This document shows positions 38,858-47,873 of a stretch of 64,000 nt of DNA, piece after piece (within the stretch, counting starts at the first letter, position 1; each line of letters opens with the position of its first letter). Under the pieces are notes generated by a model, which was not told the origin of the DNA, searched no databases, and saw only the letters and a list, made by a program, of their open reading frames with translations. Both the position numbers and the translations under genes were made by a program. The DNA comes from Streptomyces sp. NBC_00193 (GTDB lineage: Bacteria > Actinomycetota > Actinomycetes > Streptomycetales > Streptomycetaceae). Location: assembly GCF_026342735.1 (NCBI RefSeq), contig NZ_JAPEMM010000001.1, positions 1,984,001-2,048,000 of the forward strand. The letters run 5' to 3'.

Positions 38858-40407
38858 GCGGCGCCTCCGGTGGGGTCGTTGGGGGTGGGGTCCGTGTCGG
38901 AGTCCGCGGGGTCAGGCTTGGGGGCGGACTCGGACTCGGACTGAGGCTCGGATCCGGCGGAGCCCGCGGGGGCGGCCGGGGCCGCCTGGTCCTCGGGGGT
39001 GGCCGGTTCGGCCGGGGCCGCCGGGCCTGCCGGGTCGGCCGGAGCCGCCGGAGTGGCCGGAGCCTCCGAAGTGGCCGGAGCCTCCGAGGTGGCCGGGGTC
39101 GCCGCAGTCGCCTGGTCGGGCCGCGCCGCCGGGGTTGCCTGGTCGGCCGAGGTTGCCTGGTCGGCCGGAGCCGCCGGGCCGGCCGGAGTGGGCTCCGGGG
39201 TGTCGAAGGCCGGCTTCGGGTTGTGCCAGGGGGCGTCCGTGCTGCCGCGCACCGGGCGGGCCGGGGGCTGCGGTTCGGCCTCGGGCGTGGCTTCGGCCGC
39301 GGCCTGGCTCGCCGAGCCGTCCGCGACCGAGCGGGTACGGCGTACCGGGCGGGCCGGGGCTGCCTCGGACGCGGCCGGGCTCGCCTCGGACGACGGCGTC
39401 TCGGCCTCGGCCGGGGTGGCTGACGCCGGGGTGGCCGGGGGCTGCGCCTGGCTCGCGGAGCCGTCCGCGACCGAGCGGGAGCGGCGTACCGGGCGGGCCG
39501 GGGAGGCTTCCGCCGGGGCTCCGGACGGAGCCGGGGCAGCCTCGGACGGAGCCGGGGTCGCCGCGGCTTCGGCCGGGGCGGCTGACGCCTCGGCCGGGGT
39601 GGCTGGTGCCGGGGTGGTCTCGGCCGCGGCCTGGCTTGCCGAGCCGTCGGCTACCGAGCGGGTACGGCGTACCGGGCGGGCCGGGGTTTCCTCGGGTGAG
39701 GTCGGGGTGGCTTCGCCCGGGGTGCGGGCGGGGCGGTCGCCGGCTGCGCGCGGGGTGCGGGCCGGGCGGTCGCCGGGAGCGCCTGCCGCCGCGCGGGGGG
39801 TGCGGGCGGGGCGGGTGGGGGCCGGGGGGAGCTGGCCCTTCATCGGGCCCCAGTCGTTGGGGTCCGGTACGCCCGGCGGGAGCATCTGACGGCGCTTCGG
39901 GGCGTCCGGGTCGTGCGCCTCGCCCGGCTCCTTCGCACCCGGCCATGCCTTGGCGACCCGCGCCGCGAGGACGAAGTCCTTGCGCAGCGGGTGGCCCTCG
40001 AAGTTCTCGGGGAGCAGGAGCGGGACCAGGTTCGGGTGGTCCGTGAAAGTGACGCCGAACATCTCCCAGGTCTCGCGCTCGTGCCATTCCGCGCCGGCGT
40101 AGATCGAGACCGCCGAGGGCAGGGAGGGCGCCGCGTGGGGGACGGTGGTGCGCAGCAGGAGGCGGCGTACGCGGTGGTTCTCCAGGGAGACGACGTGCGC
40201 GCAGATGCGGAAGCCCGTGCCCGGCTCGTCCACCGCGCTCAGCCAGTCGAAGTAGGTACAGCCCAGCTTGTCGCGGGCGATCTCCAGCGCGGGGATCCAG
40301 CTCGCGGTGGGGACGTCGACCGTGAGGACGGAGTAGGCGAAGGAGCCGACCGCTTCGGCGCCGAAGATCGTTCCCGCCGCGTCGGGGAGGGAGTCGTAGA
40401 GGTTCAC
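38854..40407 (-). CDS. nuoC: NuoC-like subunit with a very long disordered tail
   Basis: The N-terminal 190 residues are a NuoC (30-kDa subunit) domain: [20 protein letters not shown] at the start, and the signature [20 protein letters not shown] with [16 protein letters not shown]. It has 517 residues against about 200-250 in normal NuoC. The rest is Pro/Ala/Glu/Thr-rich and probably disordered. It contains three copies of [17 protein letters not shown] (one with Ser for Thr), near residues 242, 301 and 351, plus a partial [11 protein letters not shown] near 388. The tail is not a fused NuoD: none of the NuoD motifs is seen. The GTG start overlaps the nuoB stop. Confidence 0.9.
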   Translation of the reverse strand: MNLYDSLPDAAGTIFGAEAVGSFAYSVLTVDVPTASWIPALEIARDKLGCTYFDWLSAVDEPGTGFRICAHVVSLENHRVRRLLLRTTVPHAAPSLPSAVSIYAGAEWHERETWEMFGVTFTDHPNLVPLLLPENFEGHPLRKDFVLAARVAKAWPGAKEPGEAHDPDAPKRRQMLPPGVPDPNDWGPMKGQLPPAPTRPARTPRAAAGAPGDRPARTPRAAGDRPARTPGEATPTSPEETPARPVRRTRSVADGSASQAAAETTPAPATPAEASAAPAEAAATPAPSEAAPAPSGAPAEASPARPVRRSRSVADGSASQAQPPATPASATPAEAETPSSEASPAASEAAPARPVRRTRSVADGSASQAAAEATPEAEPQPPARPVRGSTDAPWHNPKPAFDTPEPTPAGPAAPADQATSADQATPAARPDQATAATPATSEAPATSEAPATPAAPADPAGPAAPAEPATPEDQAAPAAPAGSAGSEPQSESESAPKPDPADSDTDPTPNDPTGGAA

Positions 40408-41057
40408 GCGTCCGTCCCGGGAACAGGGCTGGAGGTGGGAGCGGGGTGGGAGCCCGGAGCGGGAGGAGGGGTGATCAGGCCGCTCGTGAGCTGCGCCGGG
40501 GACGGCGCCGGCGTGTCCGCGTAGCGCTCCGCCAGCGATTCGCGGGCGATCTTCTCCTGGAGCTTGAGGATGCCCTGGAGGAGGGCCTCGGGGCGGGGCG
40601 GGCAGCCGGGGACGTAGACGTCGACCGGGATGATCTGGTCGACGCCCTTGGTCACCGAGTACGAGTCCCAGTACGGGCCGCCGCAGTTGGAGCAGGCGCC
40701 GAAGGAGATGACGTACTTGGGCTCGGGCATCTGCTCGTACAGCCGCTTGACGGCCGGGGCCATCTTGTCCGTCACCGTGCCGGAGACGATCATGAGGTCC
40801 GCCTGGCGCGGGCCGGGCGCGAAGGGGATGACGCCGAGCCGGATGAAGTCGTGGCGGGCCATCGAGGCCGCGATGAACTCGATCGCGCAGCAGGCGAGGC
40901 CGAAGTTGAAGACCCACAGGCTGTAGCGGCGGCCCCAGTTGAGGACCACCTTCATGGGCTCGGGCGCGAGGCGGGACAGGACGCCCAGCCGCTTCGGCTC
41001 CGGGAGCAGCTGCGGCTCCGACGGCACGGCCGGGGTACCGGCCGGGGTCACAGCCAT
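40404..41057 (-). CDS. nuoB: NADH-quinone oxidoreductase subunit B (cluster N2)
   Basis: It carries the terminal 4Fe-4S cluster N2 that reduces quinone. It has 217 residues from ATG 41057, overlapping the end of nuoA by 10 bases. The cluster ligands are present: the adjacent cysteines in [36 protein letters not shown], and the final Cys in [21 protein letters not shown] Pro/Ser-rich tail of about 30 residues follows. In canonical complex I the quinone head sits between NuoB and NuoD; NuoD is absent from this operon. Confidence 0.93.
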   Translation of the reverse strand: MAVTPAGTPAVPSEPQLLPEPKRLGVLSRLAPEPMKVVLNWGRRYSLWVFNFGLACCAIEFIAASMARHDFIRLGVIPFAPGPRQADLMIVSGTVTDKMAPAVKRLYEQMPEPKYVISFGACSNCGGPYWDSYSVTKGVDQIIPVDVYVPGCPPRPEALLQGILKLQEKIARESLAERYADTPAPSPAQLTSGLITPPPAPGSHPAPTSSPVPGTDA

Positions 41058-41479
41058 TCGAGGACGCCCTTCTTGTACGCATAGAGCAGGCCGACGGCCA
41101 GGAAGCCGAGGAAGATGAACATCTCCACCAGCGTCGTGGCGCCGTAACCGGCGGCGGCGAACACCGTCGCCCACGGGAAGAGGAAGATCGAGTCGACGGC
41201 GAAGATGACGTAGAGGAAGGCGTAGACGTAGTAGCGGACCTGGGTGTGCGCCCAGCCCTCGCCCACCGGGTCCACGCCGCACTCGTAGGTCAGCAGCTTC
41301 TCGCGGGTCGGGACGGACGGGCTCAGCAGGCGGTTGGCGCCGAACGCCACCGCCACGAAGAGCACACCGAGCGCGGCCAGGAGACCGACGACCGAATACG
41401 TTCGGAAGTAGTCCGCTGCGAGCACGGATACGGTCGATACCGTTGGTTCGGGCACGTCCGTTCCTCGTTCCTCGGCCAC
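41048..41479 (-). CDS. nuoA: NADH-quinone oxidoreductase subunit A (second nuo set)
   Basis: A three-helix membrane subunit at the junction with the peripheral arm, 143 residues ([20 protein letters not shown]). Core blocks are [20 protein letters not shown], with the conserved Cys-Gly loop, and [20 protein letters not shown]. It is the first gene of the operon nuoABCHIJKLMN. The promoter should lie in the 131 bases shared with the divergent sensor kinase gene. Confidence 0.93.
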   Translation of the reverse strand: MAEERGTDVPEPTVSTVSVLAADYFRTYSVVGLLAALGVLFVAVAFGANRLLSPSVPTREKLLTYECGVDPVGEGWAHTQVRYYVYAFLYVIFAVDSIFLFPWATVFAAAGYGATTLVEMFIFLGFLAVGLLYAYKKGVLEWL

Positions 41480-41610
41480 TGTCGACGATCAGGTTGATCT
41501 GGTACGGACGGGAGTCTAGGGCCTGGGCTCCACGGGGTGGGGTTATCCCCCGTTTACCTCGGCCCGGCTACCCCATGGCATCGGACTCGCGGGCTTGGCA
41601 GGGTGGGCGC

Positions 41611-42804
41611 ATGACCGCGAGCAAGCACACCCCCGACGACGGCGCTCCTCCTCCCGTACGCGCACCCTTCGATGCCGTGACGTGGAAGGAAATCGCTTAC
41701 CTGCTGAGCAATTTGCCCGCCGCCCTCATCGGGTTCGTCTACACGGTGGTGATGGTGTCGACCGCGGGCGGCCTGTCGGTGACCGCGATCGGTCTGCCGC
41801 TGTTCGCATGTGGTCTGTTCGTGTCTCGCCAATTGGGACGGCTGGAACGGGCGCGGGCGCGCTACCTCTTGGGCGTACGGGTCGACGAGCCGACGCCGAT
41901 GCCCGGGCCGGGCCGCTCCGGGGGGTTCTTCCCCTGGCTGTGGGCGAGCCTCAAGGACCCGGTGGCGTGGCGGACCGTGCTGTTCGAGCTGATCCGGCTG
42001 CCGTGGGCGATCCTCACCTTCACCGTGGCGCTGACCGGGCTGTTCGTGCTGTGGCCGGTGATGCCGTGGCTGGTCCGGGGGCTCGCGAACGTGGACCGGG
42101 CGATGGTACGGGGCCTGCTGTCGCCCTCCGACGAGCTGGAGCGGCGCATCGCCGAACTGGAGTCCGACCGGGGTGTCGTGGTCGACACGGCGGCGGCGGA
42201 CCTGCGGCGCATCGAGCGGGACCTGCACGACGGGGCGCAGGCCCGGCTGGTGGCGCTGGCCATGGGGCTGGGTCTGGCGAAGGAGAAGCTGCTGGAGGAC
42301 CCCGAGGGGGCGGCGGCGATGGTGGACGAGGCGCACGGGGAAGTGAAGATCGCCCTGCAGGAGCTGCGGGACCTGGCCCGCGGGATCCACCCGGCGGTAC
42401 TGACCGACCGGGGGCTGGACGCGGCCCTGTCCTCGGTGGCCTCCCGTTGCCTGGTCCCCGTGAAGGTGGCGGTGGACCTGCCGGCGCGGCCGGCGGAGGC
42501 GATCGAGGGGATCGCGTACTTCGTGGTCTCGGAGCTGCTGCAGAACGTGAGCAAGCACGCCGGGCCGGGGGCGCGGTGCGCGGAGGTCGAGGTGTGGCGC
42601 ACGGGTGGCTCCGCCGACGGGCGGCTGCTGATCCGGGTGTCGGACGACGGGCGGGGCGGCGCGGATGCGAGGGCCGGGTCCGGGCTGGCGGGGTTGAGCG
42701 AGCGGCTCGACGCGGTGGATGGCGTGCTGGTGGTGGAGTCCCCCGAGGGGGCCGGGACCGTGGTCACGGCGGAGCTGCCGTGGCGGGATCGGGTCTCCCG
42801 GTAA
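41611..42804 (+). CDS. Two-component sensor histidine kinase (NarL-partner type), copy 1
   Basis: A membrane sensor kinase of about 397 residues from ATG 41611 (GGGTGGGC upstream); an ATG at 41575 is possible. The N-terminal sensor part has two hydrophobic pairs (about residues 35-75 and 120-170) with a conserved putative sensor domain (WKEIAYLLSNLPAALIGFVY). The HisKA_3 box has the phospho-acceptor His in RRIERDLHDGAQARLVALAM. The ATPase domain has SELLQNVSKHAGPG and SDDGRGGADARAGSGLAGLS. It is divergent from nuoA. Its DHp region is nearly identical to that of the next kinase. Confidence 0.93.
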   Translation: MTASKHTPDDGAPPPVRAPFDAVTWKEIAYLLSNLPAALIGFVYTVVMVSTAGGLSVTAIGLPLFACGLFVSRQLGRLERARARYLLGVRVDEPTPMPGPGRSGGFFPWLWASLKDPVAWRTVLFELIRLPWAILTFTVALTGLFVLWPVMPWLVRGLANVDRAMVRGLLSPSDELERRIAELESDRGVVVDTAAADLRRIERDLHDGAQARLVALAMGLGLAKEKLLEDPEGAAAMVDEAHGEVKIALQELRDLARGIHPAVLTDRGLDAALSSVASRCLVPVKVAVDLPARPAEAIEGIAYFVVSELLQNVSKHAGPGARCAEVEVWRTGGSADGRLLIRVSDDGRGGADARAGSGLAGLSERLDAVDGVLVVESPEGAGTVVTAELPWRDRVSR

Positions 42805-43340
42805 CGCCCCGCGGAGCGGGGCCGAGCCCCGGCCGGGCGGGAGCCCCGTCCGCCTCGGGCGCCGGCGGGGCTGGGTGTGGCCACCCGCCGCGGGTCGCGT
42901 GCGGCGCCGTATCCGGGGGGCCAGCCCCCCGGACCCCCGCGCCTCAAACGCCGGCGGGGCTGGATTTGGCCGGCATCGGCGTGCATGTGTGGGCTGGATC
43001 GTCCTTGGGGCGGTCCAGCCCCTGCGTCGTTTGAGGGGTGGGTCCGGGCGGAGCCCGGGGAACGGGCGAAGGGCGGGGAGGGGACTCGGCGTCCGCCTGG
43101 GGGCGCCGATGGCCGGGCTTCCCTGGTGGCCCGCCCCGGCAGGCCCTCGGCGGCGCCGCCGGCGGACGTCTACGCCGCGGTGGCGGCGGGGCAGTGCCGA
43201 CCCCCGGCGGCCGTCCAAGCCCCCACCCCCGAGGCTCGCGGCGCGGGTGCGCGCCCCGGGGGTGGGGTTAACCCCCCGGGGGAGAGACCGACCTGCCGGA
43301 TGTCTCCCGAAGGGGCCGCGCGGGAGGGTGGGGGGACACA
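42785..43340. repeat. Intergenic dispersed repeats between the kinase genes
   Basis: About 0.5 kb without a gene. It holds at least three related palindromic elements. One is near 42,785-42,870. A copy of the 12,505 repeat lies in opposite orientation near 42,915-42,970 (GCGCCTCAAACGCCGGCGGG). A degenerate copy is at about 43,010-43,080 (GTCGTTTGAGGGGTGGGTCC). The rest is plain GC-rich DNA; the last bases hold the binding site of the second kinase. Confidence 0.65.
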
Positions 43341-44669
43341 GTGGAGGAAGGGCGGGTCGGCGACATGGGTAGCGGCGCACACGGCGGCAGCGGTATCGGC
43401 AGGGCGCTGCGGGCTCCCTTCGAGGGGCGGACCTGGCGGGAGTTCGGGTACCTGATGCTCGGGCTGCCGCTCAGCACCCTGTACTTCTCGCTCGCCATCA
43501 CCGGCGTCAGCCTCGGCGCGGGGCTGCTCGTCACCTTCCTCGGAGTCCCGGTGCTGGCGGGGGTGCTGGCCATGTGCCGCGGGTTCGGGCGCGTGGAGCG
43601 GGCCCGGGTGCGCGGAATGCTCGGCGTCGACGTCGCGGAGCCCGCTCCGATCCGGGCGGAGAAGGGCGGGGCGATCGCCGGGATGGCGGCGCTGCTCAAG
43701 AGCGGGAGCGCCTGGCGGCACGTGCTGTACTCGGTGATCCACTTCCCGTGGGCGGTGTTCGCCTTCTGCGTGGCCCTGACGTTCTGGGCCTACGGGTGGG
43801 CCATGCTGCTCTACCCGCTCTGGTTCTGGGTCTTCCCCGCGTTCACCGATCAGCCGGGGCTGCAGGTCTTCCAGAACGACGACTACTCCCTCTATCTGGA
43901 CTCCCCGCTCGCGATCGCGGCGACCTGCGCGACCGGGCTCGCCCTCACGCTGGCCACCCCCTGGGTGGTCCGGGCCCTGACCACCGTGGACCGGCTGCTC
44001 GTCTGCGGGCTGCTCGGGCCGTCCCGGCTCGCGCACCGGGTGAGCGAGCTGGAGTCCGACCGGGGTGTCGTGGTCGACACGGCGGCGGCGGACCTGCGGC
44101 GCATCGAGCGCGATCTGCACGACGGGGCGCAGGCCCGGCTGGTGGCGCTGGCCATGGACCTGGGTCTGGCGAAGGAGAAGCTGACGGAGGACCCGCGGGC
44201 CGCCGCCCGGATGGTGGACGAGGCGCACGGGGAAGTGAAGATCGCCCTGCAGGAGCTGCGGGACCTGGCCCGCGGGATCCACCCGGCGGTACTGACCGAC
44301 CGGGGGCTGGACGCCGCCCTGTCCTCGGTGGCCTCCCGGTGTGCGGTACCGGTACGGGTGGCAGTGGATCTGCCCGCGCGGCCGGCGGCGGCGATCGAGG
44401 GGATCGCGTACTTCACGGTGTCGGAGCTGCTGCAGAACGTGAGCAAGCACGCGAGGGCCCGTACGGCCGGGGTCGACGTGTGGAAGTCCGGCGAGCGGCT
44501 GCTGATCCAGGTCGCCGACGACGGGGTGGGCGGGGCCGACGCCGTGGCCGGTTCGGGACTGGCGGGGCTGGCCGAGCGGCTCGACTCCGTGGACGGGTTG
44601 CTGGTCGTGGACTCCCCCGCCGGTGGCGGCACGACCGTCACCGCGGAACTCCCCTGGCGGGCCGTCTGA
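43341..44669 (+). CDS. Two-component sensor histidine kinase (NarL-partner type), copy 2
   Basis: A membrane sensor kinase of 442 residues from GTG 43341 (GGTGGGGGG just upstream); an ATG at 43365 is a reasonable alternative. The sensor part is longer than in copy 1, with four or more hydrophobic helices and a loop (QPGLQVFQNDDYSLYLDSPL) between helices. The His box RRIERDLHDGAQARLVALAM and ATPase motifs (SELLQNVSKHARAR, ADDGVGGADAVAGSGLAGLA) match copy 1. It lies upstream of the response regulator gene on the same strand and is the probable partner; copy 1 may share that regulator. Confidence 0.93.
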   Translation: MEEGRVGDMGSGAHGGSGIGRALRAPFEGRTWREFGYLMLGLPLSTLYFSLAITGVSLGAGLLVTFLGVPVLAGVLAMCRGFGRVERARVRGMLGVDVAEPAPIRAEKGGAIAGMAALLKSGSAWRHVLYSVIHFPWAVFAFCVALTFWAYGWAMLLYPLWFWVFPAFTDQPGLQVFQNDDYSLYLDSPLAIAATCATGLALTLATPWVVRALTTVDRLLVCGLLGPSRLAHRVSELESDRGVVVDTAAADLRRIERDLHDGAQARLVALAMDLGLAKEKLTEDPRAAARMVDEAHGEVKIALQELRDLARGIHPAVLTDRGLDAALSSVASRCAVPVRVAVDLPARPAAAIEGIAYFTVSELLQNVSKHARARTAGVDVWKSGERLLIQVADDGVGGADAVAGSGLAGLAERLDSVDGLLVVDSPAGGGTTVTAELPWRAV

Positions 44670-45036
44670 GGAACCCCCCTCCCGCCCGTGAGCGCGACAC
44701 CTGACACCACCTGACACCACCGGTCGACACCCATCGACACCGATCACCGCACGGATGCCCCGCAAGGGTGTCCGTGCGGCCGTATGTCGCCCTCCCCTCA
44801 TTCCCACCCCTCTCTCCCCCCCATTCCCGCCCCGCGGGGTGTCGTTCGGCCTGCCGGGCGCGGGGGCCAAAGCCCTGACTTCGGGGGGTGGATGGCGCGG
44901 AAGGGCACTCGGGGCCGAAAACAGCCGTTCCAGGGGTGCGCGTTGATCGCGATCCGGCTGTATCCGGGCTCAAGACTGGGATGCTTGGCTGAGTCAGGGA
45001 CAACGGGGAACGAGCAAACGCGGGAGCAGCGGAGTC
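44670..45036 (+). promoter_or_regulatory. Intergenic region before the response regulator
   Basis: There is no gene in these 367 bases. It contains a doubled CCTGACACCA unit (44,697-44,720) and a 14-bp imperfect hairpin at 44,747-44,779 (CCGCACGGATGCCC / GGGTGTCCGTGCGG) that can end the kinase transcript. A promoter for the response regulator probably lies after it, but I see no sure -35/-10 pair. Confidence 0.5.
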
Positions 45037-45708
45037 GTGGAAGACAGGGTGCGAGTGGTCATCGCCGAGGATTCAGTGCTGCTGCGTGAGGGCCTGACCC
45101 GGTTGCTGACCGACCGGGGGCATGACGTCGTCGCAGGCGTCGGGGACGCGGAAGCCCTGATCAAGACGGTGGCGGAGCTGGCGGCCGAGAACGCGCTGCC
45201 GGACGTGGTGGTCGCGGATGTGCGGATGCCGCCGACGCACACCGACGAGGGCGTACGGGCCGCCGTGCGGCTGCGGCGCGATCACCCCGGCATAGGTGTG
45301 CTCGTGCTGTCCCAGTACGTGGAGGAGCAGTACGCCACCGAGCTGCTGGCCGGCTCCAGTACCGGGGTGGGGTACCTGCTGAAGGACCGGGTGGCCGATG
45401 TGCGCGAGTTCCTCGACGCCGTCGTCCGGGTGGCCCGGGGCGGTACCGCCCTGGACCCGGAGGTCGTGGCGCAGCTGCTGGGCCGCAGCCGCAAGCAGGA
45501 CGTGCTGGCGGGGCTGACCCCGCGCGAGCGCGAGGTGCTCGGGCTGATGGCCGAGGGGCGGACCAATTCCGCGGTGGCCAAGCAGCTGGTGGTGAGCGAC
45601 GGCGCGGTGGAGAAGCACGTCAGCAACATCTTCATGAAGCTGGGCCTGTCGCCCAGTGACGGGGATCACCGGCGCGTGCTGGCCGTTCTCACCTACCTAA
45701 GATCTTGA
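45037..45708 (+). CDS. NarL/LuxR-family response regulator
   Basis: A DNA-binding regulator of 223 residues from GTG 45037 (VEDRVRVVIAEDSVLLREGL). The receiver has the acidic pocket (AED), the phospho-acceptor Asp in DVVVADVRMPPTHTDEGVRA, and the Lys in GYLLKDRVADVREFLDAV. The LuxR-type helix-turn-helix is LTPREREVLGLMAEGRTNSA, then VAKQLVVSDGAVEKHVSNIF. The neighbouring kinases and the position between nuo and korAB suggest control of energy metabolism; the target is not proven. Confidence 0.94.
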   Translation: MEDRVRVVIAEDSVLLREGLTRLLTDRGHDVVAGVGDAEALIKTVAELAAENALPDVVVADVRMPPTHTDEGVRAAVRLRRDHPGIGVLVLSQYVEEQYATELLAGSSTGVGYLLKDRVADVREFLDAVVRVARGGTALDPEVVAQLLGRSRKQDVLAGLTPREREVLGLMAEGRTNSAVAKQLVVSDGAVEKHVSNIFMKLGLSPSDGDHRRVLAVLTYLRS

Positions 45709-45712
45709 TCAA

Positions 45713-45808
45713 CTGACACTCTGTCAGGTAAGGCCGGATTCGGACAGACCGCCGAAGGGGCGGTCCAGAAAATGAGCACCCCGGGAAGGAATCCCTACGG
45801 ACGTAGGG
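45713..45808 (+). promoter_or_regulatory. Two palindromes upstream of korAB
   Basis: CTGACA-CTC-TGTCAG (45,713-45,727) starts five bases after the response regulator stop. CCCTACG-GA-CGTAGGG (45,793-45,808) lies about 45 bases before the korA start. Both are perfect inverted repeats and could be operators, the first possibly for the adjacent regulator. A TTGACC hexamer follows the second. Confidence 0.45.
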
Positions 45809-45851
45809 TTGACCTTGGGCAGTGCTCACGCCTCGAAGGAGGTCCAGTTCA

Positions 45852-47873
45852 GTGACCAGCCAGGTCAGTAGCCCAGCCGAACAGTCCGACGGGGCCGAAG
45901 GCGCAGTCGTCGGCGAGCAGCGGACGTCCCCGGGCCCGAACGGTGAACCCGCAGATCACGCGGGCCCCGGCGGCCGCGACGGAGACGCCGGAGGCGCCGG
46001 GGATGCCGGGGACTCCGTGACGAAGGAAGTACGCCGACTCGATCGGGTGATCATCCGCTTCGCGGGTGACTCCGGTGACGGCATGCAGCTCACCGGTGAC
46101 CGCTTCACCTCGGAAACCGCCTCCTTCGGCAACGACCTCTCGACGCTGCCGAACTTCCCGGCCGAGATCAGGGCGCCTGCCGGCACCCTCCCGGGCGTGT
46201 CCTCCTTCCAGCTGCACTTCGCCGACCACGACATCCTGACGCCGGGCGACGCCCCGAACGTGCTGGTGGCGATGAACCCGGCGGCGCTGAAGGCGAACAT
46301 CGCGGACGTGCCGCGCGGCGCGGAGATCATCGTCAACACGGACGAGTTCACCAAGCGCCCGATGGCCAAGGTCGGCTACGAGACCTCCCCGCTGGAAGAC
46401 GGCTCGCTGGACGCCTACAACGTCCACCCGGTGCCGCTGACCACCCTCACGGTCGAGGCGCTCAAGGACTTCGGGCTCTCCCGCAAGGAGGCCGAGCGCA
46501 GCAAGAACATGTTCGCGCTCGGGCTGCTGTCCTGGATGTACCACCGGCCCACCGAGGGCACCGAGACCTTCCTGCGGCAGAAGTTCGCGAAGAAGCCGCA
46601 GATCGCGGAGGCGAACGTCACCGCCTTCCGGGCCGGCTGGAACTTCGGCGAGACCACCGAGGACTTCGCCGTCTCCTACGAGGTGGCCCCGGCCACCCGC
46701 GCCTTCCCGACCGGCACGTACCGCAACATCTCCGGGAACCTCGCCCTGTCCTACGGGCTCATCGCCGCAGGTCAGCAGGCCGATCTCCCGATCTACCTGG
46801 GCTCGTACCCGATCACCCCGGCCTCGGACATCCTGCACGAGCTGAGCAAGCACAAGAACTTCGGCGTACGCACCTTCCAGGCCGAGGACGAGATCGCCGG
46901 CATCGGCGCGGCGCTGGGCGCGGCCTTCGGCGGCGCGCTCGGCGTGACCACCACCTCCGGCCCCGGCGTGGCCCTGAAGTCCGAGACGATCGGCCTCGCG
47001 GTCTCCCTGGAGCTGCCGCTGCTGATCGTGGACATCCAGCGCGGCGGCCCGTCGACCGGGCTGCCGACCAAGACGGAGCAGGCCGACCTGCTCCAGGCCA
47101 TGTACGGGCGCAACGGCGAGGCACCGGTGCCGATCGTGGCCCCGCGCACGCCCGCGGACTGCTTCGACGCCGCGCTGGACGCGGCCCGGATCGCGCTGAC
47201 CTACCGGACCCCGGTGTTCCTGCTCTCCGACGGGTACCTCGCCAACGGCTCCGAGCCCTGGCGGATCCCGGACGTGGCGGACCTGCCGGACCTCAAGGTC
47301 CAGTTCGCCGCCGGCCCCAACCACGAGCTCGCGGACGGCACCGAGGTCTTCTGGCCGTACAAGCGCGATCCGCAGACCCTGGCCCGCCCCTGGGCGGTCC
47401 CCGGCACGCCGGGGCTGGAGCACCGGATCGGCGGCATCGAGAAGCAGGACGGCACGGGCAACATCTCGTACGACCCGGCCAACCACGAGTTCATGGTCCG
47501 CACCCGCCAGGCCAAGATCGACGGCATCCAGGTCCCGGACCTGGAGGTCGACGACCCGGACGGCGCGCGCACTCTGGTGATCGGCTGGGGCTCGACGTAC
47601 GGGCCGATCACGGCCGCCGTGCGCCGGCTGCGGATCGCCGGGCTCCCCATCGCGCAGGCCCACCTGCGCCACCTCAACCCCTTCCCGAGGAATCTGGGTG
47701 AGGTCCTGAAGCGTTACGACAAGGTAGTGGTGCCGGAGATGAACCTCGGGCAGCTCGCGACCCTCCTGAGGGCGAAGTACCTGGTCGACGCGGCGTCGTA
47801 CAACCAGGTGAACGGCATGCCGTTCAAGGCCGAGCAGCTCGCCAACCATCTCAAGGAGGCCATCAATGACTGA
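45852..47873 (+). CDS. korA: 2-oxoacid:ferredoxin oxidoreductase, fused gamma-alpha subunit (KorA)
   Basis: With KorB it oxidatively decarboxylates a 2-oxoacid, most likely 2-oxoglutarate, to the acyl-CoA while reducing ferredoxin. It has 673 residues from GTG 45852, with GAAGGAGG 8 bases upstream. The first 55 residues are Gly/Ala/Asp-rich. A gamma domain follows (RVIIRFAGDSGDGMQLTGDR), then the alpha domain from about residue 290 (GNLALSYGLIAAGQQADLPI, YLGSYPITPASDILHELSKH, TTTSGPGVALKSETIGLAVS), and the VPEMNLGQL segment near the end. The fusion is normal for two-subunit KorAB of actinobacteria. Confidence 0.94.
   Translation: MTSQVSSPAEQSDGAEGAVVGEQRTSPGPNGEPADHAGPGGRDGDAGGAGDAGDSVTKEVRRLDRVIIRFAGDSGDGMQLTGDRFTSETASFGNDLSTLPNFPAEIRAPAGTLPGVSSFQLHFADHDILTPGDAPNVLVAMNPAALKANIADVPRGAEIIVNTDEFTKRPMAKVGYETSPLEDGSLDAYNVHPVPLTTLTVEALKDFGLSRKEAERSKNMFALGLLSWMYHRPTEGTETFLRQKFAKKPQIAEANVTAFRAGWNFGETTEDFAVSYEVAPATRAFPTGTYRNISGNLALSYGLIAAGQQADLPIYLGSYPITPASDILHELSKHKNFGVRTFQAEDEIAGIGAALGAAFGGALGVTTTSGPGVALKSETIGLAVSLELPLLIVDIQRGGPSTGLPTKTEQADLLQAMYGRNGEAPVPIVAPRTPADCFDAALDAARIALTYRTPVFLLSDGYLANGSEPWRIPDVADLPDLKVQFAAGPNHELADGTEVFWPYKRDPQTLARPWAVPGTPGLEHRIGGIEKQDGTGNISYDPANHEFMVRTRQAKIDGIQVPDLEVDDPDGARTLVIGWGSTYGPITAAVRRLRIAGLPIAQAHLRHLNPFPRNLGEVLKRYDKVVVPEMNLGQLATLLRAKYLVDAASYNQVNGMPFKAEQLANHLKEAIND

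Noticed and set aside
38854..39840. Possible NuoD fused to the end of NuoC
   Set aside because: The tail has no NuoD motif; it is repetitive and disordered. NuoD is absent from the operon.
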